Shown piece by piece: positions 48,828 through 56,018 of a DNA stretch of 64,000 nt. The position numbers were made by a program, and so were the translations under genes. The stretch comes from JABIBT01 sp964471565 (GTDB lineage: Archaea; Nanobdellota; Nanobdellia; SCGC-AAA011-G17; PNOQ01): the NCBI GenBank assembly GCA_964471565.1, contig CAYYFK010000001.1:54100-118099 (forward strand), in the 5' to 3' direction. The notes under the pieces are model-generated. The model made no database searches and was not told the DNA's origin. It saw only the letters and a program-made list of their open reading frames with translations. The stretch's first letter is position 1; each line of letters opens with the position of its first letter.

Positions 48828-51105
48828 AATTGCTTGCCTCTTTTTTTAACCATTCATTCCATCTAAACAATATTTTCTTACTATCTAAATTTCCTTCTTT
48901 TTCCAGAACAGCATCTGATATTTTATGGAAGGCATCATTGGCTAAAACAACAAAATCTGCCTCCAATAGTTCTGGCTTCTTAATTTTTTTCGAGTATTCA
49001 ACTAATCTTTCTTTAAGGTCTGCTCTCAATTGAACATTTTCCCAGACTGCATCCCAATTTCCTGCCCATTCTTTAACAGTTGATGCTATCTCTTTTATAA
49101 TTTCAGAATCTCCATTTATTAAATTATCCGTTGGTTCTAATTCATCTGTAATTGGATTATACTTCATCAGTTCAATAAATGCCCCTTCCTTAAGAGGATC
49201 ATCTTCCCAATGTTTCCTAACTTCTGTTATACTTAAGACTCTCCTAATTTTGTGCAGTCCATCTGGAGTTTTTATTGGATTAACAATCACAATAATATCG
49301 GTAGCTTTGAAACTAGTTCTAGGGACACCTAAATCGTTTACTACCCTATCATAAATTGAATATGCACTTCCACCATGAATAGTTCCCGCCACAACATTAG
49401 CCAATGCTCCAACTCTCATTGCTTCATATAAAGCTAAAGCTTCCTTACTTCTTACTTCTCCAACAATCAAACTACTGTCTCCAAGCCTTAAACTTGTTCG
49501 AATTCCTTCTTCTGCAGCCAGCTCAGTTCCACCTTCAGAAAGTGCAGACCTAACTTTCATAGGTTGGATATTATAATCAAGATTTCTAAGAGACCTTACA
49601 GGCAATTCTAAGGTATCCTCAACAGTAATTATTCTAAATTTTCTCATGATTTCAACCATAAAACTTCCCAATAAAGAAGATTTACCAGAACTTCTAGTTC
49701 CTCCGACTAAGATACTTCTAGATCCATCAATTAAGAAATTTAATAATCCTGCTCCAAGCGGGTTAATTGTTTTATTCTCAATAAATAATGGCAAGGTCCA
49801 GGGTTTATCCCTATGTCTTCTTAGGGCATATCCAAGCCCTTCAGGATTCAATGGATTTCCAATAATGGCTACTCTTGCTCTTCCTCCAGAAACTGCCAAT
49901 TCCGTATCCAAAACAGGATTAGCTTGATCAAGTGGCCTCCCAGAAATCATCCTAAATCTGGTAGCCCAAGATTCTCCATCGACAGCACTTGGGACAATAT
50001 TAGTAACACACTCATCATAATCTTGATGAACTATAAAAATAGGAGTTTGTCCTATTGGCCCATTTATAACAATATCTTGAATTTTTTCATCTTTTAACAA
50101 AACTTCTAATAATCCAAATCCAACTGTATACCTAACTAAAATTTCTGCCAGTCCGTTTGCTTCATCAAAATCCAAATTAACTCCTCTGTGTTGAGCCAAT
50201 TCAACAAGCAAGTCTCTCCCAATATTAAAAAAAGTCATTCTCATTCTCTCAATATCTGTAAATTCTTTTTCTTCCGGTTTATGCTCTGCCAAAATATTTC
50301 TAGCCATATCTAACAACTCTATTTTATCATCATCCAAATTAAACTCTGGGGGAGTTAAATGATAATAATTTTTAACATCATTATCTAAAGAAAATAAAGA
50401 AACATTTGTTTCCTTATCTAAATTATAACTATCCATCTCATAGGCTCCAATTGGAATCTGGGCCATTAACCTAGTCAACATAAAATTTGGGCTAATAATC
50501 GGGCGAAATATATTTACATAAACAGATCTATCATCCAAAACATATCCATCTAAATCTTCCTTAACAATAGAAATAACTTTTAATTTGCCTAATAAATCAA
50601 AAGTTTCTACTAACAGTTTCAAATAACTATTTTCCTCTCTTACTTCTAAATTACTCCTAATTTTTTTTAATTTTATTTTTTGTTCCCTAATCATTCTTTT
50701 CAATTCAACATAAGCTCCAACCGGGTCGCTTTTTAACAAATTTCCAATCACATATTGTACATTGGCCAACTTCGACGGGTTTCTACTTAAGTAATCCATA
50801 CTTATTCCTGGTAGAAAACTTAAGATCTTTTTTTGTCTAGTAAAAAATACATAGAGGTTAGCAACCGCCCTTAACATTTGAGTTTGTTCTTCATCATACA
50901 TGTAATTTCTATCTGCAGAAAGAATAATTCTATTAGCAGAAGGAGCCTGAATCAATTTATCAATAATATCATTCATACATAATTTACTATGCTCAATAGA
51001 AGGGGGAAAACTAACCCCTAAATAATTTACTTTTAATATCTGTTGACCTCCCTCTTCCAAAATTTCATAAGCTCCAGGTTTCAGTCCTCTTTTCGAAAAA
51101 ACCAT
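48811..51105 (-). CDS. Type II/IV secretion system ATPase (TadA/GspE/FlaI family)
   Basis: The protein, about 764 residues, has a long N-terminal region and a secretion ATPase core. Walker A is LVGGTRSSGKSSLLG (near residue 475). The Asp box is ITVEDTLELPV, Walker B is SLIVGEVRSKEALALYE and the His box is AGTIHGGSAYS. It powers pilin polymerisation. Start ATG 51105 follows GGGAG and begins MVFSKRG, while ATG 51129 is also open. It shares a divergent TATA element at 51164-51177 with a coiled-coil gene. Confidence 0.9.
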   Translation of the reverse strand: MVFSKRGLKPGAYEILEEGGQQILKVNYLGVSFPPSIEHSKLCMNDIIDKLIQAPSANRIILSADRNYMYDEEQTQMLRAVANLYVFFTRQKKILSFLPGISMDYLSRNPSKLANVQYVIGNLLKSDPVGAYVELKRMIREQKIKLKKIRSNLEVREENSYLKLLVETFDLLGKLKVISIVKEDLDGYVLDDRSVYVNIFRPIISPNFMLTRLMAQIPIGAYEMDSYNLDKETNVSLFSLDNDVKNYYHLTPPEFNLDDDKIELLDMARNILAEHKPEEKEFTDIERMRMTFFNIGRDLLVELAQHRGVNLDFDEANGLAEILVRYTVGFGLLEVLLKDEKIQDIVINGPIGQTPIFIVHQDYDECVTNIVPSAVDGESWATRFRMISGRPLDQANPVLDTELAVSGGRARVAIIGNPLNPEGLGYALRRHRDKPWTLPLFIENKTINPLGAGLLNFLIDGSRSILVGGTRSSGKSSLLGSFMVEIMRKFRIITVEDTLELPVRSLRNLDYNIQPMKVRSALSEGGTELAAEEGIRTSLRLGDSSLIVGEVRSKEALALYEAMRVGALANVVAGTIHGGSAYSIYDRVVNDLGVPRTSFKATDIIVIVNPIKTPDGLHKIRRVLSITEVRKHWEDDPLKEGAFIELMKYNPITDELEPTDNLINGDSEIIKEIASTVKEWAGNWDAVWENVQLRADLKERLVEYSKKIKKPELLEADFVVLANDAFHKISDAVLEKEGNLDSKKILFRWNEWLKKEASNYATHS

Positions 51106-51163
51106 ATTACTACTCCCATTCAATAACATAACTTTTATTACTCAATATCCTTAGTTAATCTTG

Positions 51164-51177
51164 TAAATTAAAATACT
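51164..51177. promoter_or_regulatory. Divergent promoter of the pilus ATPase and coiled-coil genes
   Basis: TAAATTAAAATACT can be read as a TATA box in both directions. It lies about 25 bases before ATG 51196 (plus, leaderless) and leaves a leader of some 40 bases with GGGAG for ATG 51105 (minus). Confidence 0.4.
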
Positions 51178-51195
51178 TTCGTTTTTTATTCAAAA

Positions 51196-51576
51196 ATGGA
51201 CGGGAAAACACAGACATCGGAACAATATGCCTCAGCAAACGAGCTAAACACAAGAATAAGAATTCTTGAAGGCAAATACAATCTAACAAGAGAAAGAATG
51301 CTAGTAATAAACCAAAATATGTTAGATCATTATAAAAAAGTAAGTGGAGATACAAAAATTCTCAGAGAAGAAATAACAGAAATAAAAGATTCCATAAACT
51401 TATTAAAAGATACTATGAAAAGTATAGTTAAAGAATTACAACTTTTAGCAAGAAAAGAAGAACTAAAGGTTTTAGAAAAATATATTAATATGTGGAATCC
51501 ATTAAACGTTGTAACAAAAGAAGAAGTTGAAGAATTAATTAAAAAGAGGTTAAAAAATGATGAATCAAAAAAATAG
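51196..51576 (+). CDS. Coiled-coil protein 1, divergent to the pilus ATPase
   Basis: The 126-residue soluble protein is nearly all helix, with heptads from about residue 20 to 95. It contains TKILREEITEIKDSINLLKD and ends in YINMWNPLNVVTKEEVEELI. The size and layout resemble coiled-coil parts of archaellum accessory proteins (FlaC/ArlC type), but the FlaD/E globular motif is not seen, so this is only a suggestion. The gene overlaps the next by 20 bases. Confidence 0.55.
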   Translation: MDGKTQTSEQYASANELNTRIRILEGKYNLTRERMLVINQNMLDHYKKVSGDTKILREEITEIKDSINLLKDTMKSIVKELQLLARKEELKVLEKYINMWNPLNVVTKEEVEELIKKRLKNDESKK

Positions 51577-52273
51577 AGAAATACCAACCGAAAAAGTTCA
51601 ACAAATGCAAAGCCAGGGTTTACAAAACCAAGAAATTATTTCGAATTTACAAAGAGAGGGATATAAACATGAACAAATATCTCAAGCTATGGATCATGCT
51701 ACTGTAAAAGATGAATTGTCTGGTGTTGGGATGGAACCTATTAAGAGATCTCCTGCAGAGGAAATACCTGTAGGATTATTAAACGCTCCTTCTCCCTCTA
51801 CTCCGCAAAAACAGCCAGAACAAATTCCTCAACAACAACCAGAAATGACTCCCCAAGAAGATTATAGTTCACCTTCTGGATTTTCCCAAGAACCATTAGA
51901 GAGAGCTAGTTATGATGCTATAGAGGAAATTGCAGAATCAATAATAAAAGAAAAGTGGGATGAATTAATAAAGGGCGTGGGGGACATAGCATTGTGGAAA
52001 GAAAGAATAGATATAGACCTAGAAGGAGTAAAACAAGAATTAATTCGTACTCAAGAAAAATTTGAAAATCTACAAAAATCTATAATGGGAAAAGTTTCAG
52101 AGTATTCAGAAGGAGTTATAAATGTAGGAACTGAGATGAAGGCGCTTGAAAAGGTATTAGAAAAGATAATTTCTCCATTAACAAGAAGTGTAAAAGATTT
52201 ACAAGAAGTTTCGGAAAAATTAGCAAAAAGAAAAACTACAAGAAAACCGGCCACTAGAAAAAAGAAAAAATAA
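51557..52273 (+). CDS. Coiled-coil protein 2 with N-terminal UBA-like helices
   Basis: Residues 1-60 form short helices (KVQQMQSQGLQNQEIISNL and HEQISQAMDH) that resemble a UBA-like pair. A Pro/Gln linker (70-115) follows, then a coiled coil (130-225) and a basic tail (KRKTTRKPATRKKKK). It is cytoplasmic. Coupled to coiled-coil protein 1 by a 20-base overlap. It probably belongs to the pilus machinery or its regulation by position only. Confidence 0.5.
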   Translation: MMNQKNREIPTEKVQQMQSQGLQNQEIISNLQREGYKHEQISQAMDHATVKDELSGVGMEPIKRSPAEEIPVGLLNAPSPSTPQKQPEQIPQQQPEMTPQEDYSSPSGFSQEPLERASYDAIEEIAESIIKEKWDELIKGVGDIALWKERIDIDLEGVKQELIRTQEKFENLQKSIMGKVSEYSEGVINVGTEMKALEKVLEKIISPLTRSVKDLQEVSEKLAKRKTTRKPATRKKKK

Positions 52274-52274
52274 T

Positions 52275-52784
52275 TTAAGATTTAAATTTTAATAATTTAG
52301 CCAAATTTCCAATTATAATTAACAGAAACAGTGCTCCAATTATTCTTGGGTGAAATATAGTTCTTAAAATAGTTCTACTAGGATCTGCACCTTCGGCATA
52401 TGGAGTCAAAACTGGACCAAAAACCTGTGTCAATCCTATGGCCAAAATTATAATAAATATCCAAAAAACAATGCCTTTAACATCCATATCTTCTGGCAAA
52501 CCCACATGCCCTTCTCCTGCCCAGAAAGACATTATAATAAACAAAAAAACTAAAATAACAATAACTACAACTCCCCATACACTCATAAATCTAGCAAGCT
52601 CAATTGCGGAACTTGATAAAACTACTAAAAGAGAAACAGTCAAAGATACAAGAAAATCAATAGCAGATTTTCCGCCCAATAATTTTAGTTTTTGTAATAG
52701 TGCATATATGATAAGAAAAACAAAAAGAAAACTAAACAAAGGTACAAAATGTTCCAATATCCCCAAGTCTAAAAACGTTGCCAT
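52275..52784 (-). CDS. Four-helix membrane protein C of a tandem triplet
   Basis: The first helix region (HFVPLFSFLFVFLIIYALLQK) contains the motif shared by all three proteins: VP-hydrophobic-F-x-IIxALL-x-K, then a short charged turn. Helices follow near 40-60, 65-88, 100-120 and 145-165. This copy is the most diverged. It ends 2 bases from the convergent coiled-coil gene. It follows protein B by 1 base, so the triplet is one operon. Confidence 0.6.
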   Translation of the reverse strand: MATFLDLGILEHFVPLFSFLFVFLIIYALLQKLKLLGGKSAIDFLVSLTVSLLVVLSSSAIELARFMSVWGVVVIVILVFLFIIMSFWAGEGHVGLPEDMDVKGIVFWIFIIILAIGLTQVFGPVLTPYAEGADPSRTILRTIFHPRIIGALFLLIIIGNLAKLLKFKS

Positions 52785-52785
52785 T

Positions 52786-53331
52786 TTAATATCTCAAAGG
52801 TATTTTTATCTCCTTTTCTTTTTTGCCAGTGACCTTAATTATCATCACAAAAAAAGCTATAACTGCTACAATTATAATCAAATCCATAAATGGTTCCAAA
52901 TTCCAAAAAAAGTGGTACATCGCACCAGTAAAGTCTCCATAAGGATTGAAGTACTTAGCTTCTACTAATGCCCAAATAGTTGCAAACACTGCAAGAACAA
53001 GAGCAAAGTATCTTAATGGTTTATTGTTATCTCCATCTCCAATCTTCATTATAAACATAAATAATAACATCACAACAGAGAACAAAATAATCATCAAAGA
53101 TAGGTTAGATATTGAAGCATTCAAAAAATCCAAAAGCTCGGTATTTGTAAGAATTGTAAAAGATAGTAATAAGCTCAAACCTATATTCAAATTTTTCTTA
53201 TTCTCTCCAAATACATGTGTTTTTTCAAGTAAAGCAAAAAGAATTGCAAAACAAATCAAAAAGGGAACCAAATATTGAAAAAAACCGTAATATTCTATAT
53301 CTCTAACAAATCCATAAATATCGAGGGCCAA
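52786..53331 (-). CDS. Four-helix membrane protein B of a tandem triplet
   Basis: The N-terminal part reads YLVPFLICFAILFALLEKTHVFG, then ENKKNLNIGLSLLLSF, closely matching protein A (VLPFLLFFAIIFAFLEKTKI). Further helices lie near 75-95, 105-125 and 145-168, with a basic C-terminus. The family is widespread in DPANN-type genomes from memory, without a known role. Confidence 0.62.
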   Translation of the reverse strand: MALDIYGFVRDIEYYGFFQYLVPFLICFAILFALLEKTHVFGENKKNLNIGLSLLLSFTILTNTELLDFLNASISNLSLMIILFSVVMLLFMFIMKIGDGDNNKPLRYFALVLAVFATIWALVEAKYFNPYGDFTGAMYHFFWNLEPFMDLIIIVAVIAFFVMIIKVTGKKEKEIKIPLRY

Positions 53332-53346
53332 CTTTCCTTACCCTCC

Positions 53347-53880
53347 TTAACCCTTACCACCTTTATCTCTAGTAATTAAGTAAATTGCACCAACTATAAT
53401 AACTAAAAAAATAATTCCACCAACTGCCTCTCCTCCTGTTCCACCAGTTATCCCATCTATAATCTTATCTAACCAGGTTCCAGAATCTGAAGGCATAGCA
53501 TTCAAAATAAATGCTAAAGTTAATATAAACATAACAAACATAAAAAACTTGAACCATCCTTTATGTGCTTTATAAAAATCCTCGCTGTCTTCTTTAAAGA
53601 AAACTCCAGTAATCATAACAAACATAACTATTAACACTAATATCAATATCATATTTGGTAAAATATCTGATACCAAACTCACAACTTTATTTGCAGCAAC
53701 AGTTAACAAAGATACAGACAATGCAACAATTAAGTTAACATTTGATTTATCCTCTCCCAAAATTTTAGTCTTTTCTAAAAAAGCAAAAATTATTGCAAAG
53801 AATAGTAAAAAGGGAAGAACTACATCAAAAAAACCGAAATCCCTCAAAAACTGTATTGTATTTTGTAATGTTGACGCCAT
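53347..53880 (-). CDS. Four-helix membrane protein A of a tandem triplet
   Basis: This is the first gene of the set. Its head is LPFLLFFAIIFAFLEKTKIL, followed by GEDKSNVNLIVALSVSLLTV. Helices near 75-95, 108-128 and 150-170 follow; a glycine-rich segment (GGTGGEAVGG) precedes the last helix. The three copies share the first 55 residues best. Their closeness to the pilus locus hints at a membrane complex, but no motif proves it. Confidence 0.62.
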   Translation of the reverse strand: MASTLQNTIQFLRDFGFFDVVLPFLLFFAIIFAFLEKTKILGEDKSNVNLIVALSVSLLTVAANKVVSLVSDILPNMILILVLIVMFVMITGVFFKEDSEDFYKAHKGWFKFFMFVMFILTLAFILNAMPSDSGTWLDKIIDGITGGTGGEAVGGIIFLVIIVGAIYLITRDKGGKG

Positions 53881-53918
53881 TTAAGATAAGAAATAAAGTT
53901 TATAGTATTTAAATCTTT

Positions 53919-54185
53919 TTATTCCCCATCCTCGTCCATCTTTGGAATAGCGGCCTTACTGATAATCATTACATCACCAATCGAATTAACTAGTTGATGA
54001 GGCACAATAACTCCTTTGGCTCCACCCAATACTTTAGATAGATACGATCTCTTTGTGGCCCTAACTCTCCATCCAAAAATCTTATTATTGGCTAAAATAG
54101 ACTCCTCAACGTCACCAAAATAGTCTCCAGCATCAGTAAATACCTCTACACTAAAAACATCACTCAATTTTTTTGTCTTTAACAT
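53919..54185 (-). CDS. PRC-barrel domain protein
   Basis: The 88-residue protein MLKTKKLSDVFSVEVFTDAG begins a PRC-barrel, with GDYFGDVEESIL and the later GGAKGVIVPHQLVNSIGDVM matching the family, which acts in RNA binding, cell division or photosynthesis accessory roles. In archaea it often contributes to CdpB-type division complexes. ATG 54185 follows GGAGG about 8 bases upstream; a longer frame to 54203 lacks one. Confidence 0.75.
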   Translation of the reverse strand: MLKTKKLSDVFSVEVFTDAGDYFGDVEESILANNKIFGWRVRATKRSYLSKVLGGAKGVIVPHQLVNSIGDVMIISKAAIPKMDEDGE

Positions 54186-54249
54186 TTTAAACCTCCATTT
54201 CAAATAATAAAAAGAGAAGTCTTTTAAACTTTATAAATTTAACTTTCCC

Positions 54250-54924
54250 ATGAATAGTGAAAAAAACATTCTTATTGTGGGTACCTCCCACATAGCCAAA
54301 CAAAGTATTAAAGAAGTAAACCTTCGTTTTGAGGAATTTGATCCAGATATTATAGCAATAGAATTGGATATTCTAAGATTTCAATCATTAATATCAAAAA
54401 AACAAAAGAGAAATCTAATGAAAGAAATAAAACATTTTGGTTTAAAGGGAGTAATTCTAAACACGATAGGAGCATGGATAGAAAACAAACTAGGACAAAA
54501 AGTAAATATAAAACCAGGTGCAGATATGAAAACTGCAATAGAACTAGCTAGAAAACACAAAAAAGAGTTGGCTTTGATAGATCAAGATATTAGGATAACT
54601 CTAAAAAAATTAACTAAAGGTGTAAAAGCAAAAGAAAAACTAAGAATCTTTCTAGATTTACTTAGAATTCCATTTGCAAAAAAACAAATGAAAAAATTGG
54701 ACTTGACAAAAGTACCAGAACAAGAATTTATAGATGAAGTACTAAAGAAAGTAGAACAAAGATATCCTGGAATTTACAATGTTTTGATTAAAGACCGTAA
54801 TAATATAATTTCAAAAAATTTAAATAAACTAAAAAAAGAAAATAAAGATAAGAAAATACTTGTAGTATTAGGAGCAGGACATAAAAAAGAGGTAGAAAAG
54901 TTAATTTCAGATGGCAATTTTTAA
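54250..54924 (+). CDS. TraB/PrgY-like protein
   Basis: The N-terminal motif ILIVGTSHIAKQSIKEVNLR and DPDIIAIELDILRFQSL match the TraB family, as does the C-terminal VLGAGHKKEVEKL. The length of 224 residues is the short form without membrane helices. TraB-like proteins affect peptide pheromone or envelope processes in bacteria, and archaeal roles are unknown. It overlaps the next gene by 14 bases, pairing it with a membrane-embedded protein that may supply the membrane part. Confidence 0.7.
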   Translation: MNSEKNILIVGTSHIAKQSIKEVNLRFEEFDPDIIAIELDILRFQSLISKKQKRNLMKEIKHFGLKGVILNTIGAWIENKLGQKVNIKPGADMKTAIELARKHKKELALIDQDIRITLKKLTKGVKAKEKLRIFLDLLRIPFAKKQMKKLDLTKVPEQEFIDEVLKKVEQRYPGIYNVLIKDRNNIISKNLNKLKKENKDKKILVVLGAGHKKEVEKLISDGNF

Positions 54925-55669
54925 TTATTTCGACAAAAAAGAGGTTGGTTCTCTAGTAGGTGCCTCTCTAGTTTTAGGATTTATCTTCTCATTTAACAGT
55001 TTAACATCTGCAGAAGTTTCAATATCTTTACTAATAATAAACTGGTTAAGAGCCTTTATTTTATCATTTATTGTTTACCTTATCTATTTGATAGCAAACA
55101 AAAATGCTGCCAAGCTACATGGAGCAAGAATTAATTTCAAAATGTGGACTATGGAAAGGTATTGGTTCAATAAAGGAGCAAAGTTTTCAAAATTAAAATT
55201 TTTTGGGTTAAATCCAATAAAATCATTTAAGGCCGGAATTCTTGTTCCTTTGATAGTTGCTTTATTTTCAAATATCAACTTTGCAACCACTGCCTATACC
55301 GAAATAACAGAAGTTGTTGCACAAAGAGCAGGAAAAAAATTCAAACATCTAACAGATTTAGAAATCTCAAGAATTCATTTAGCAGGACCATTAGCATGCT
55401 TATTACTAGCAATAATCTTAACACCACTTGGATCATTTAATACACTTGCAGAAATTGCAAAAATGGTAGCACTTTTCTCATTCGTACCTTTTTCAAAATT
55501 AGATGGAGCAAAAATTTTATTTGGTTCATTGCCATTATATATATTTGGTTTGGGATTCACAATCACCAGCCTACTACTAATAAATATATTGCCTACTGCA
55601 GCATTAATATTTTGGGCATTCCTAACTGCACTTATTGTTTTCCTTCTATATTTATACAGAACTAACTAA
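54911..55669 (+). CDS. Degenerate S2P (M50)-like membrane protein
   Basis: Six or so helices and two family patterns point to site-2 proteases: RIHLAGPLACLLLAI (the AGPLaN helix) and FSKLDGAKILFGSLP (the DG helix with the third zinc ligand Asp). The first site HExxH is missing. The equivalent region reads AAKLHGARINFKMW. It is therefore probably a non-catalytic relative. It is translationally coupled to the TraB-like gene. Confidence 0.55.
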   Translation: MAIFNYFDKKEVGSLVGASLVLGFIFSFNSLTSAEVSISLLIINWLRAFILSFIVYLIYLIANKNAAKLHGARINFKMWTMERYWFNKGAKFSKLKFFGLNPIKSFKAGILVPLIVALFSNINFATTAYTEITEVVAQRAGKKFKHLTDLEISRIHLAGPLACLLLAIILTPLGSFNTLAEIAKMVALFSFVPFSKLDGAKILFGSLPLYIFGLGFTITSLLLINILPTAALIFWAFLTALIVFLLYLYRTN

Positions 55670-55924
55670 ACTCCATAATCCCTTAACAAATAGCCAACCC
55701 AAAACTAACCAAGTAAGATTAGTTACAAATCCAAAAAATACTAAAATAATAACAATAGAAGATACTAAATCAAAGATACTAAATAAATCTTTCCAAGTAG
55801 ACAAAGATTTCAAAATTAATAATACTAAGAAAAAAACTAAAACCCATTTAAAGCTACCAAATTTCAAAAATAAGAATAAGAACACTCCGGTTAAAATATC
55901 AATTGCACCTAATAATTTTAACAT
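55652..55924 (-). CDS. Small three-helix membrane protein
   Basis: The 90-residue protein MLKLLGAIDILTGVFLFLFL has three hydrophobic helices and few charges. ATG 55924 is about 25 bases after a TTTTTAAACATT box, so the longer frame to 55978 is not used. No family assignment. It is convergent to the degenerate protease and divergent to the hef gene. Confidence 0.5.
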   Translation of the reverse strand: MLKLLGAIDILTGVFLFLFLKFGSFKWVLVFFLVLLILKSLSTWKDLFSIFDLVSSIVIILVFFGFVTNLTWLVLGWLFVKGLWSLVSSV

Positions 55925-55986
55925 ATTAAATAGAAAAAAATAATGTTTAAAAACCTTTCTTGTCAGCTTGTCATGCACAGGAAAAC

Positions 55987-55998
55987 AATTTATAAATA
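55987..55998 (+). promoter_or_regulatory. TATA box of hef
   Basis: AATTTATAAATA lies 21-32 bases before ATG 56019, giving a leaderless start. Confidence 0.55.
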
Positions 55999-56018
55999 AA
56001 CAACCTTTCTAAAAATAA

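Noticed and set aside
55635..55943. Lys/Asn-rich plus-strand frame of 102 codons
   Set aside because: It is the antisense of a small membrane protein gene that has a TATA box and a good start; composition is that of a shadow.
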